Source of the DNA: Alphaproteobacteria bacterium
Lineage (GTDB): Bacteria; Pseudomonadota; Alphaproteobacteria; Rhodobacterales; Rhodobacteraceae
Direction: 5' to 3'
Assembly: GCA_024277955.1 (NCBI GenBank)
Contig: JAJRUE010000343.1
Span: 1 to 6,174, forward strand
Length of the DNA: 6,174 bases
Shown: piece after piece, positions 1-5,876 of the stretch
Position numbering within the stretch: the first letter of the stretch is position 1
How the letters are laid out: each line of letters opens with the position of its first letter
Program-made: the position numbers and the translations under genes
The notes under the pieces: model-generated
The model's database searches: none
What the model saw: the letters and a program-made list of their open reading frames with translations, nothing else
What the model was told of the DNA's origin: nothing

Positions 1-55
1 GAGCGCTTCGTTCACATCGAAGATGTCAGGAGTTCGAATCTCTTATCACCCACCA
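1..55 (+). tRNA. tRNA-Val (anticodon CAC), 5' part outside the window
   Basis: Partial tRNA gene; the window begins in the D-arm region. Positions 6-10 (CTTCG) pair with 18-22 (CGAAG) as the anticodon stem around the 7-nt loop 11-17, giving anticodon CAC at 13-15, which reads the valine codon GUG. The T-arm has the TTCGAAT loop. The 3' acceptor strand ATCACCC is at 45-51, the discriminator is A52, and CCA is encoded at 53-55. It is 50/55 identical to the matching part of the complete tRNA-Val at 725-800, and the T-stem difference is compensatory (A-U here, G-C there), so both copies look functional. Confidence 0.93.
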
Positions 56-62
56 GAATTTT

Positions 63-95
63 CGGCGTGCCCAGGCGGGCACGCCGCTTTCGTTT
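63..95 (+). terminator. Rho-independent terminator of tRNA-Val (CAC)
   Basis: A perfect 10-bp GC-rich stem (63-72 with 77-86) encloses a 4-nt loop AGGC at 73-76 and is followed by the T-rich stretch CTTTCGTTT. It begins 8 nt after the tRNA CCA end, as expected for a tRNA terminator. The stem contains the GTG at 67, which argues against using that codon as the start of the next gene. Confidence 0.8.
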
Positions 96-108
96 CGAGG
101 CCCCGGCC

Positions 109-690
109 ATGACCCGCTATCGCGAACTGTTCATCCTTCGCGACGGCCAGACCGAGTGGAACCGCGAAAAGCGCGCGCAGGGCCATATGGATTCGCCGCT
201 GACCGAGCTGGGCCGCCAGCAGGCCCGCACCCAGAATGCCCTGCTGAAACAGGCGGGGCTGCCCGCGGACACGGCTTTTCACTGCAGCCCGCTTGGCCGC
301 GCCCGCCAGACGGCGGCGCTGGCCTTTGATGGTCTGGCGCGCGAGGTGGTCTATGACGACCGGCTCAAGGAAGTGTCGGTGGGTGCGTGCGAGGGGCTGC
401 CGCTGGAAGACTGCCAGCGGCGCTGGCCGGTGGTGTTCGACACCGGTCTTTGGGGGGAGTGGTGTTTTCTTGCCCCCGGCGGCGAAGGCCATGCGGCCTT
501 TGCGGCGCGCATCACCTCATGGCTGGACGATCTGAGAGGGCCAACCGTGGTGGTCGCGCATGGGATGGTTTCGCTGATCATGCGCGGGCTGGTGCTGGGG
601 CTCGATCTGGCCGACAGCCTGGCGTTGCCGGGCGGCCAGGGGGTTGTCTATCATGTGAAAGACGGCGTACACCGGCGACTTGCGGCTTGA
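109..690 (+). CDS. Histidine phosphatase family protein (phosphoglycerate-mutase-like) with Asp replacing the catalytic His
   Basis: The 193-aa product resembles the small single-domain members of the histidine phosphatase superfamily (about 190-210 aa), such as cofactor-dependent phosphoglycerate mutase-like and alpha-ribazole phosphatase-like proteins. Visible landmarks are the N-terminal strand ELFIL, then R11-D12-G13-Q-T-E-W-N where the family has R-H-G-(Q/E)-T-E-W-N; QGHMDSPLTELGRQQA (24-39); SPLGRARQTA (60-69, with phosphate-binding Arg64); KEVSVGACEG (87-96, with the candidate acid Glu88); and VVAHGMVS (148-155, with the second catalytic His151). Only the phosphohistidine-forming His is missing: codon 12 is GAC, one base from CAC. 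The enzyme may therefore be inactive, altered, or affected by a sequence error. The substrate is unknown and no signal peptide or membrane segment is seen. ATG 109 is preferred because GAGG lies 8 nt upstream and the longer GTG start (67) sits inside a terminator stem. It stands alone between two tRNA-Val genes. Confidence 0.88.
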   Translation: MTRYRELFILRDGQTEWNREKRAQGHMDSPLTELGRQQARTQNALLKQAGLPADTAFHCSPLGRARQTAALAFDGLAREVVYDDRLKEVSVGACEGLPLEDCQRRWPVVFDTGLWGEWCFLAPGGEGHAAFAARITSWLDDLRGPTVVVAHGMVSLIMRGLVLGLDLADSLALPGGQGVVYHVKDGVHRRLAA

Positions 691-702
691 ACTGACGCGC
701 GG

Positions 703-723
703 CGCCGGGTAACAGGCCCGGCG
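703..723 (+). other. Hairpin between the phosphatase-like gene and tRNA-Val
   Basis: A perfect 7-bp stem (CGCCGGG at 703-709 with CCCGGCG at 717-723) and a 7-nt loop lie 12 nt after the stop codon and end 1 nt before the tRNA-Val acceptor stem. There is no T-run, so it is a poor intrinsic terminator. It could be a folded part of the pre-tRNA leader or a weak end structure for the upstream gene. A weak promoter-like pair within the 3' end of the upstream gene (TTGCCG 625-630, TATCAT 649-654, spacer 18) could drive the tRNA and would place this hairpin in its transcript. Confidence 0.4.
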
Positions 724-724
724 T

Positions 725-800
<76 letters not shown>

Positions 801-1088
801 TCCCCCACTATCCATCGCATTTTTCCGCCCTGATGCGGGTGTGTTGCGCCAGGGGGCGCCGGGGTGTTGCGTTGCGCGGCGGGGGTGCGCGCGCTGCGTT
901 CACCTGCCGGAAAGCCCGGCCTGCGATTGTTTGTGCGAGACCTGCCACGCCCGGCCCAGGGGCTGGATCCCCGCGAACCGGCGGGTGTGGCAAGACGGCC
1001 CTGTCGAACAATCGAAAGGCTCATTCATGGGCAATGCGAGGACGTGCCGCGGCCATTGCCGCCCCGGCCGGAACGAACGAGTGACAGC
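801..1088. other. GC-rich intergenic stretch without a convincing gene
   Basis: Several frames stay open here only because of the high G+C; their translations are rich in Arg, Ala, Pro and Gly and show no domain or recognisable motif. Small inverted repeats occur, for example CCCGC 970-974 with GCGGG 981-985, but none has a T-run. I find no good sigma70 promoter for the downstream gene pair. The only element with a ribosome-binding site is the short ORF that begins at 1027. Confidence 0.6.
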
Positions 1089-1095
1089 ATGGTGA
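1027..1095 (+). CDS. Possible 22-aa leader ORF overlapping the next gene
   Basis: ATG 1027 is preceded by GAAAGG (1014-1019) with a 7-nt spacer, a better ribosome-binding site than the one in front of the next gene. The ORF encodes 22 residues rich in Arg and containing two cysteines as C-R-G-H-C, and stops with TGA at 1093-1095. That stop overlaps the ATG of the following gene (1089) in the arrangement ATGGTGA, so translation of the two could be coupled. There is no homologue I recognise and the peptide is too short to judge by composition. It may be a translated leader that helps the ribosome reach the next start, or mere chance. Confidence 0.3.
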   Translation: MGNARTCRGHCRPGRNERVTAW

Positions 1096-2693
1096 TCCTG
1101 GGTCTGTCGCAATCGCTGACCTTCTGGCGGCCGCGGTTCGCGGGCCAGATCGCCACCACCCCTTCGGCCCTGGCGAGCGCCGACTGGAGCGTCGTCGACG
1201 CCACCACCGGGGGCACGGTGACGGTCAGCGTGCTGGGGATGCCGGCCAACGGCGGAAGCGCGATCACCGGGCTGGAATACGATCTGGACCTTTCGGGAAC
1301 CTGGCTGAGCGCCGGGATTTCGGCACCCGGAAACTTCGTGATTTCCGGGCTTGCCGACGGCACCAGCGTGTCGGTGCGTTTGCGCGCGGTGAACGGCATG
1401 GGGCCGGGGGCGGCGTCGGGTGCCAAGGCGGTGGTGCCGACGCTGGACACGGTGGCGCCGAGCGTCGCCGGGGTGGCGATCAACCAGGCCACCAACGAGA
1501 TCGACGTGACCGGCGTGAGCGAGGCGGGCACGTTCTTTGCGCTGGTCGACAGCGTCGCCACCCCGATGAGCGGTGCGGCGATCGAGGCGGCGGTTCTGGC
1601 GCAGACCCCGGCGGCCTTCGTGAGCTTTCCGGTGGCGACGGGCGCCAACGCGGCGGTGATGGACAAGACCGGGGTGGCGGGCGGCACGGTTTATCTGCAC
1701 GCCACGGTGCGCGATGCGGCGGGGAATTATTCGCCCGATACGCCCCTGGCCTTTACGCAGCCCGGCGACGTGGTTCCCCCGGTGCTGAGCGCGCCGCTTG
1801 CCGCGGCCAACGGCAGCAGCGGGGCAACGGCTTCGGTCAGCACCGACGAGGCGGGGGGCACGCTGTTTGCGGTGCTGAGCCGGTCTGCGGCGGCGCCGAC
1901 GCCGGCGCAGCTGCGCGCCGGGCAGGACGCCAGCGGCGCCGCGGCGGATTGGGCCGGCGCGCAGGCGGTCAGCGCCACCGGGGTGCAGACGCTTTCGCCC
2001 GCGCCCGCGAACCTGGCGGCGGGCACGGCCTATTACGCGCATTTCCTGCACGATGACGCCGCCGGCAATGCTTCGGCGGTGGTCAGCGCGGCGGGGTTCA
2101 GCACGGTGGCGGCGGGGGCGGCGCCGACGGTGGTGGCTTCGACAACGGCCCAGGCGGTGAATGCGCCGGATGTGTCGGTGAGCGTGCCGACAAACCTGGC
2201 CGGCGACCACATCTACTATTTCGTCGTCGGGCCACAGACCCTGCCGGTGACCGTTCCGGCCGGTTTCACCCTGGTGACCACCGTGGCGGGCTATGGGACC
2301 ACAGGCACTTCCTGCCAGGTGCTGCAGCGCATCTCGGCGGGGGCGGAGCCCGCTGTGCAACTGTTTTCCGGCGGCTGGTCGGACCGGGTAGTTCACGCGG
2401 TCTGCGTGCGCAACAGCGGCGGATTTGCTGCCCCCGGCGCCAGCAACACCGGCTGGGGCACGGCGCTGGACGCGCTGTCGCGCAACGTGGCGGGCGGGTC
2501 GCTTGTGTTCGACCTGTTCCTGGCGGCGGCGGCGATCACCCGCGCCGGCACGCTGCAAAACGGCGTCTCGGGCGCCACGGCGGCGGCGTTGGGGGCGCGC
2601 GAAAACCTGGCCGCCGGGGCCAGCGGCGACCAGCTGGCGAGCCTGGCCACGGCGAACGCCTGGGCGGCGCTTCAGATCGAAATACTCGCATAG
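1089..2693 (+). CDS. Multidomain FnIII/Ig-like protein of unknown function
   Basis: A 534-aa protein that I cannot name. By pattern it has four beta-rich modules. A fibronectin type III-like domain spans about 40-118 (GLEYDLDLSG, then LADGTSVSVRLRAVNGMGPG). Two tandem related Ig-like domains span about 119-225 and 227-340; each opens with a V-P-P/V-A-P segment, has S/D-E-A-G-(G)-T-x-F-A-x-L, and ends with R/H-D-(D)-A-A-G-N. A C-terminal module (about 345-534), with VPAGFTLVTT, GGWSDRVVHAVCV and a final WAALQIEIL, resembles modules I recall from phage tail and appendage proteins. The first 30 residues are not a signal peptide and there is no transmembrane segment. ATG 1089 has only a weak upstream ACGAG; the frame stays open to 864, but residues encoded before 1089 look non-coding. 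It is followed after 13 nt by the beta-helix gene, so the two probably form one unit. An adhesin, tail fibre or surface-layer role is inference. Confidence 0.8.
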   Translation: MVILGLSQSLTFWRPRFAGQIATTPSALASADWSVVDATTGGTVTVSVLGMPANGGSAITGLEYDLDLSGTWLSAGISAPGNFVISGLADGTSVSVRLRAVNGMGPGAASGAKAVVPTLDTVAPSVAGVAINQATNEIDVTGVSEAGTFFALVDSVATPMSGAAIEAAVLAQTPAAFVSFPVATGANAAVMDKTGVAGGTVYLHATVRDAAGNYSPDTPLAFTQPGDVVPPVLSAPLAAANGSSGATASVSTDEAGGTLFAVLSRSAAAPTPAQLRAGQDASGAAADWAGAQAVSATGVQTLSPAPANLAAGTAYYAHFLHDDAAGNASAVVSAAGFSTVAAGAAPTVVASTTAQAVNAPDVSVSVPTNLAGDHIYYFVVGPQTLPVTVPAGFTLVTTVAGYGTTGTSCQVLQRISAGAEPAVQLFSGGWSDRVVHAVCVRNSGGFAAPGASNTGWGTALDALSRNVAGGSLVFDLFLAAAAITRAGTLQNGVSGATAAALGARENLAAGASGDQLASLATANAWAALQIEILA

Positions 2694-2706
2694 GCAGGGG
2701 AAGAAC
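2694..2706 (+). promoter_or_regulatory. Strong ribosome-binding site for the beta-helix gene
   Basis: AGGGGA at 2696-2701 lies 5 nt before ATG 2707 and directly after the TAG stop of the preceding gene. It fixes the start of the second gene of the pair and implies efficient independent initiation on a shared mRNA. Confidence 0.75.
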
Positions 2707-4278
2707 ATGGCACTGGACATTACCGCACTTCTGCCCGACCCGGCGCACCGCACCAAGCGTCAGGCCATGGTGGACGACCACTTTGGTTCTGTGCACGAGG
2801 GCAATTTCACCGGGTTCACGCCCGCCGAGGAAGCCAGCTTCACCACCGTGCAGGCGACCAGCGCAACGGCCCTGGTGGCGGCGCTGTCGGGACTTGGACC
2901 GGCTGACAAGACGATCATCGAATGCGCCTGGAACGGCGCTTCGAGCGACGGCGGGCGGGTGTTCGGGCTGAACGCTTCGTCGCTGAGCGCCAATGCCGGT
3001 GTCGACTGGGGCTACACGCGCCCGGCCTGTTCGGTGATCATCCGTCCGGCGGCCGGCTTCAGCCCGACCTTCGTGTCGACCTATTCGGACGGGGTGCTGG
3101 AGCTGGTGGGCCTGAGCAAGATCCAGATCGAGAACATGGTGTTTGACGCCACCAGTCTCAAGTTCTCGGCCACGCCGACCTATCCGGCCTATGCGATGAT
3201 CGCGCTGAAGAACAACAGCTTTACCAACAACGACATATCCGCCGGCAACAAGTTCACCGTGACCATGTCGAACGTGCGCACGATGCATGCGACCGGCAAC
3301 CAGTTTCGCAACTGCAGCGCGGCCTTTGTCGGGTCGCCGAACTACCTCCGGTCCTGGGACAACCGCTTTGAGGCGATGTCCAACAACGATGTCCACGGCA
3401 TCCGCGGCTATGACGGGCCGGGCGCCAAGGCGGGCTGGACGGCGCATATCTGGGTGGCCGGCAACATCGCCTACAACATGTCCGCGGCGAACCCGGCTTC
3501 GGGGCTGCATTGCGATTTTCTGCAGATCTCGTCGATCTACGAAACCGGCCAGCACTGGGGCTACAAGGTGCTGGCCGAGTTCAACGTGGCGCATCTGGAT
3601 CGCGGCGGCGGCATGGCCGGCACCCAGGGGTTTTTCGGAGACGACGGGTCGGGCTATGCCGGTGACTGGCTGATCCACAACAACCTGATTCTGCTATCGG
3701 CCTATTGGGCCTGCATGCCGTGGGATGCGACCGACAACCAGGCCAAGGTGGTGACCAAGAACATGTTTCTGCGGGCGGCCACGGCGAACGCCACCCAGGA
3801 TGCATATCCGCGTATCGAGGGGTTGCGCAGCGTCGGGGTCACCGGCACCGGCACACTCGAGGTCAGCCGGAACTACGGGGCGCTGTTCACCACCGGCAAG
3901 GTTTCGGGCGAACAGTTCAGCGGCAATGTCGTGGTCAGCCCGCGGACAAATGCGGCCGTCGGGACGCGCTATGTGGACGTGATCACCGGAAACGGCAGTT
4001 TCACGACCGACGCCAATGGCTATTTGACCTACACCAGCCCCGACGCGGGGCTGACGGACGCGGCCCAGGCCAAGGCGGCGATCGCCGGGTTTGCGCAGCC
4101 GCTCGCCGGTTGGGGGGTGACGGCCGGCCCCGAAGATCCGGCGCTCTGGCCGAGCGGAGATTATGCGAACCTCGGTTCGGGCGGAACCGGGGGCGGCGGA
4201 GGCGGTGGTGGCGGCGGCGGGTCCGCGCCCTACACCCTGCCGGGGCCAACCCTCACCATCAACGTCCAGGTGGTCTGA
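2707..4278 (+). CDS. Putative right-handed parallel beta-helix protein with poly-Gly linker
   Basis: A 523-aa protein without an assigned function. The middle (about 105-430) shows the irregular short-strand, Asn/Gly-rich turns typical of right-handed beta-helices: LELVGLSKIQIENMVFD, MSNVRTMHATGNQFRNCSAAFV, SWDNRFEAMSNNDVHGIRG, WVAGNIAYNM, LHCDFLQIS, AEFNVAHLD, DWLIHNNLILL, TKNMFLRA. This fold is found in polysaccharide lyases, phage tailspikes and adhesins; I see no definite catalytic set. The N-terminal about 100 residues form a separate alpha/beta cap without signal peptide. Residues 495-505 are eleven consecutive glycines, followed by S-A-P-Y and a hydrophobic strand ending TLTINVQVV, which may be a linker and a docking or oligomerisation tail. 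It is the second gene of a pair with the Ig-like protein upstream. A carbohydrate-binding or -degrading surface protein or a phage-derived spike is the best guess. Confidence 0.8.
   Translation: MALDITALLPDPAHRTKRQAMVDDHFGSVHEGNFTGFTPAEEASFTTVQATSATALVAALSGLGPADKTIIECAWNGASSDGGRVFGLNASSLSANAGVDWGYTRPACSVIIRPAAGFSPTFVSTYSDGVLELVGLSKIQIENMVFDATSLKFSATPTYPAYAMIALKNNSFTNNDISAGNKFTVTMSNVRTMHATGNQFRNCSAAFVGSPNYLRSWDNRFEAMSNNDVHGIRGYDGPGAKAGWTAHIWVAGNIAYNMSAANPASGLHCDFLQISSIYETGQHWGYKVLAEFNVAHLDRGGGMAGTQGFFGDDGSGYAGDWLIHNNLILLSAYWACMPWDATDNQAKVVTKNMFLRAATANATQDAYPRIEGLRSVGVTGTGTLEVSRNYGALFTTGKVSGEQFSGNVVVSPRTNAAVGTRYVDVITGNGSFTTDANGYLTYTSPDAGLTDAAQAKAAIAGFAQPLAGWGVTAGPEDPALWPSGDYANLGSGGTGGGGGGGGGGGSAPYTLPGPTLTINVQVV
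4189..4221 (+). repeat. GGN codon run encoding eleven glycines
   Basis: Eleven glycine codons in a row (GGG, GGC, GGA and GGT mixed) form a low-complexity tract near the 3' end of the beta-helix gene. The codon mixture limits but does not abolish the risk of slippage. At protein level it separates the folded body from an 18-residue C-terminal tail. Confidence 0.9.
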
Positions 4279-4307
4279 GCGCCAATGGGTGCTGCGCGAT
4301 CTCGCAG

Positions 4308-4331
4308 GCCCGCGCGGGCGGCCCCCGGGGC
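4308..4331 (+). other. GC-rich palindromes after the gene pair
   Basis: Two adjacent short palindromes follow the stop codon of the beta-helix gene by about 30 nt: GCCCGCGCGGGC (4308-4319) and GCCCCCGGGGC (4321-4331). They can fold in the transcript but have almost no loop and no T-run, so they are at best an imperfect transcript end or a block to 3' exonucleases. Confidence 0.35.
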
Positions 4332-4375
4332 GGTTCGGGCGGGAAATCCTTGAAAATATATACAAAATAGATGTT

Positions 4376-4389
4376 TTGGCGCGCGCCAA
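4376..4389. promoter_or_regulatory. Perfect 14-bp palindrome upstream of sqr, possible operator
   Basis: TTGGCGCGCGCCAA is a perfect palindrome with a GC core set in an AT-rich block about 92 bp before the sqr start. It lies just upstream of the candidate -35 element, where an activator or second regulator could bind. No T-run follows on either strand, so it is not a good intrinsic terminator. I do not recognise the motif as the site of a specific regulator. Confidence 0.45.
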
Positions 4390-4398
4390 CAAAAACCT

Positions 4399-4425
4399 TT
4401 GATTTTCGTTCAAAATCGTTATCCT
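4399..4425 (+). promoter_or_regulatory. Candidate promoter of sqr
   Basis: TTGATT (4399-4404) and TATCCT (4420-4425) form a plausible sigma70-type pair with a slightly short 15-nt spacer; shifting the -35 by one base gives a 16-nt spacer. Start of transcription would be near 4432, leaving a leader of about 50 nt. The inverted repeat GATTTT-N5-AAAATC (4401-4417) overlaps the -35 and spacer and could itself be a protein-binding site. The AT-rich DNA at 4344-4372 may act as an UP-like element. Confidence 0.4.
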
Positions 4426-4431
4426 GCACGA

Positions 4432-4447
4432 ATTCACGAAATGGAAT
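4432..4447. promoter_or_regulatory. Candidate SqrR/BigR operator (ATTC-N8-GAAT)
   Basis: ATTC (4432-4435) and GAAT (4444-4447) are separated by exactly 8 nt. As I recall, this spacing and sequence is the published recognition motif of SqrR, the ArsR-family persulfide-sensing repressor that controls sqr and other sulfide genes in Rhodobacter capsulatus. The site sits at the predicted transcription start, 33 bp before the sqr ATG, a position from which a repressor would block transcription. Regulator identity is inferred from motif and gene context; no sqrR gene is in the window. Confidence 0.6.
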
Positions 4448-4480
4448 GAATCCGTTGCACATCGGTTTTGGGAGAAAAAG

Positions 4481-5752
4481 ATGGCAGACATCGTAATTTT
4501 GGGCGCCGGTATCGGTGGCGTCCCCATGGCCTACGAGATGAAGGCTGAAGCGCGCAAGCAGGACAAGGTCACTGTCATCTCGAACAACCCGTATTTCCAG
4601 TTTACCCCCTCGAACCCCTGGGCGGCGGTCGGCTGGCGTTCGAAAAAGGACATCACCGTGGATCTTGCGCCGGTGATGAAGAAGAAGGGCATCGACTTTA
4701 TCTGCTACACCGTCACCAAGGTCGTGCCCGAGGACAACAAGGTGCTGCTGGAAAGCGGCAAGGAAGTGTCCTACGACTTTCTGATCATCGCCACCGGCCC
4801 GACGCTGGCGTTTGAAAAGATCGAGGGCCTGGGCCCGGATGGGTTCACCCAGTCGGTCTGCATGATCGACCACGCGGTCGAGGCCAATGACGAATGGGAA
4901 AGGTTCTGCGCCGATCCGGGGCCGATCGTGGTGGGCGCGGTGCAGGGGGCTTCGTGCTACGGGCCGGCCTATGAATTCGCCATGATCATGGACACCGACC
5001 TGAAAAAGCGCGGCATCCGCCACAAGGTGCCGATGACCTTCGTCACCGCCGAACCCTATGTCGGTCACCTGGGCCTGGGCGGGGTCGGCGACACCAAGGG
5101 GATGCTGGAAAGCGAAATGCGCGACCGGCACATCCGCTGGATCACCAATGCCATGGTCGACAAGGTCGAAGACGGGCTGATGCATGTCACCGAGCTGAAC
5201 GCCAAGGGCGATGTCGAGAACAAGCACGAACTGCCGTTCAAGTATTCGATGATGCTGCCGTCCTTCATGGGCATCCCGGCGGTGCGCGACATCGAGGGGC
5301 TGGTGAACCCGCTGGGCTTCATCCTGGTGGACAATCACCAGCGCAACCCGAAATACACCAACATCTACGCGGTCGGCGTGTGTATCGCCATTCCGCCGCT
5401 GGAAAAGACCCCGGTGCCGGTGGGCGTGCCGAAGACCGGCTACATGATCGAAAGCATGGTCACCGCCACGGCCCACAACATCGCTCAGGAGCTGCGCGGC
5501 AAGGAGCCGACCCACGAAGGCACCTGGAACGCGTTTTGCCTGGCCGACTTCGGCGACAGCGGCGTGGCCTTCCTGGCGGAACCGCAGAACCCGCCGCGCA
5601 ACCGCAACTGGGCCAGCGAAGGCAAGTGGGTGCACTGGGCCAAGATCGGGTTCGAGAAATACTTTATCCGCAAGGTGAAAAAGGGCCAGTCCGAGCCCTA
5701 TTTCGAAAAGGCGGCGCTGAAGATGATCAACATGACCCGGCTCAAGGGCTGA
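4481..5752 (+). CDS. sqr: Sulfide:quinone oxidoreductase, type I
   Basis: The 423-aa flavoprotein oxidises sulfide to sulfane sulfur/polysulfide and reduces membrane quinone, feeding electrons from H2S into respiration or photosynthesis and detoxifying sulfide. Visible features are the FAD-binding GAGIGG (8-13), an active-site segment YFQFTPSNPW (38-47), ATGP (104-107), and three catalytic cysteines C127 (SVCMIDHA), C159 (GASCYGPAYEF) and C353 (NAFCLADFGDSG). These are the same residue numbers I recall for the R. capsulatus enzyme, and surrounding blocks (EPYVGHLGLGGVGD, PVPVGVPKTGYMIESM) match the Acidithiobacillus ferrooxidans type I enzyme. The C-terminus (WVHWAKIGFEKYFIRKV, then EPYFEKAALKMINMTRLK) carries the amphipathic segments used for peripheral membrane attachment. 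There is no signal peptide. ATG 4481 has GGGAG at 4470-4474, 6 nt upstream. It is a monocistronic unit: AT-rich promoter block in front, strong terminator behind. Extra cysteines at 75, 143 and 301 are not part of the canonical set. Confidence 0.97.
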   Translation: MADIVILGAGIGGVPMAYEMKAEARKQDKVTVISNNPYFQFTPSNPWAAVGWRSKKDITVDLAPVMKKKGIDFICYTVTKVVPEDNKVLLESGKEVSYDFLIIATGPTLAFEKIEGLGPDGFTQSVCMIDHAVEANDEWERFCADPGPIVVGAVQGASCYGPAYEFAMIMDTDLKKRGIRHKVPMTFVTAEPYVGHLGLGGVGDTKGMLESEMRDRHIRWITNAMVDKVEDGLMHVTELNAKGDVENKHELPFKYSMMLPSFMGIPAVRDIEGLVNPLGFILVDNHQRNPKYTNIYAVGVCIAIPPLEKTPVPVGVPKTGYMIESMVTATAHNIAQELRGKEPTHEGTWNAFCLADFGDSGVAFLAEPQNPPRNRNWASEGKWVHWAKIGFEKYFIRKVKKGQSEPYFEKAALKMINMTRLKG

Positions 5753-5782
5753 GCCCGCCGGACATCGCGACGACACCAGTAG

Positions 5783-5817
5783 ACGGGCGCGGCGGCGGTT
5801 GCCGGCGCGCCCGTTTT
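5783..5817 (+). terminator. Rho-independent terminator of sqr
   Basis: A 9-bp perfect stem (5783-5791 with 5806-5814) continues, after one G/G mismatch, as four more pairs (CGGC 5793-5796 with GCCG 5801-5804) closing a GGTT loop, and ends in TTTT (5814-5817). It lies 30 nt after the sqr stop codon and indicates that the sqr transcript ends here. Confidence 0.88.
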
Positions 5818-5876
5818 GCATGTGGCCACGGCCGGGGACGGGGGCTTGCTGGCGCGGGCAGGGTAACCGGCCCGAT

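Noticed and set aside
67..108. GTG start giving 14 more residues on the phosphatase-like protein
   Set aside because: The codon lies inside the hairpin terminator of the upstream tRNA, and the ATG at 109 has GAGG 8 nt before it and matches the usual family N-terminus.
864..1088. 75-residue N-terminal extension of the Ig-like protein
   Set aside because: The encoded stretch is Arg/Pro/Cys-rich and looks like non-coding GC-rich DNA; the protein-like composition begins at the ATG at 1089.
900..2756. 618-residue open frame on the minus strand opposite the Ig-like gene
   Set aside because: Arg/His/Gly-rich translation without domains, produced by G/C-biased third positions of the opposite coding gene; no ribosome-binding site.
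4378..4417. Palindrome plus following A/T runs as an intrinsic terminator of the gene pair
   Set aside because: The stem is followed by CAAAAACC rather than a T-run on the + strand and by AACATC on the - strand, so neither direction fits an intrinsic terminator.
4259..5821. 520-residue open frame on the minus strand opposite sqr
   Set aside because: Shadow of sqr, which is unambiguous by its motifs on the + strand. The frame also runs through the sqr promoter block and terminator.
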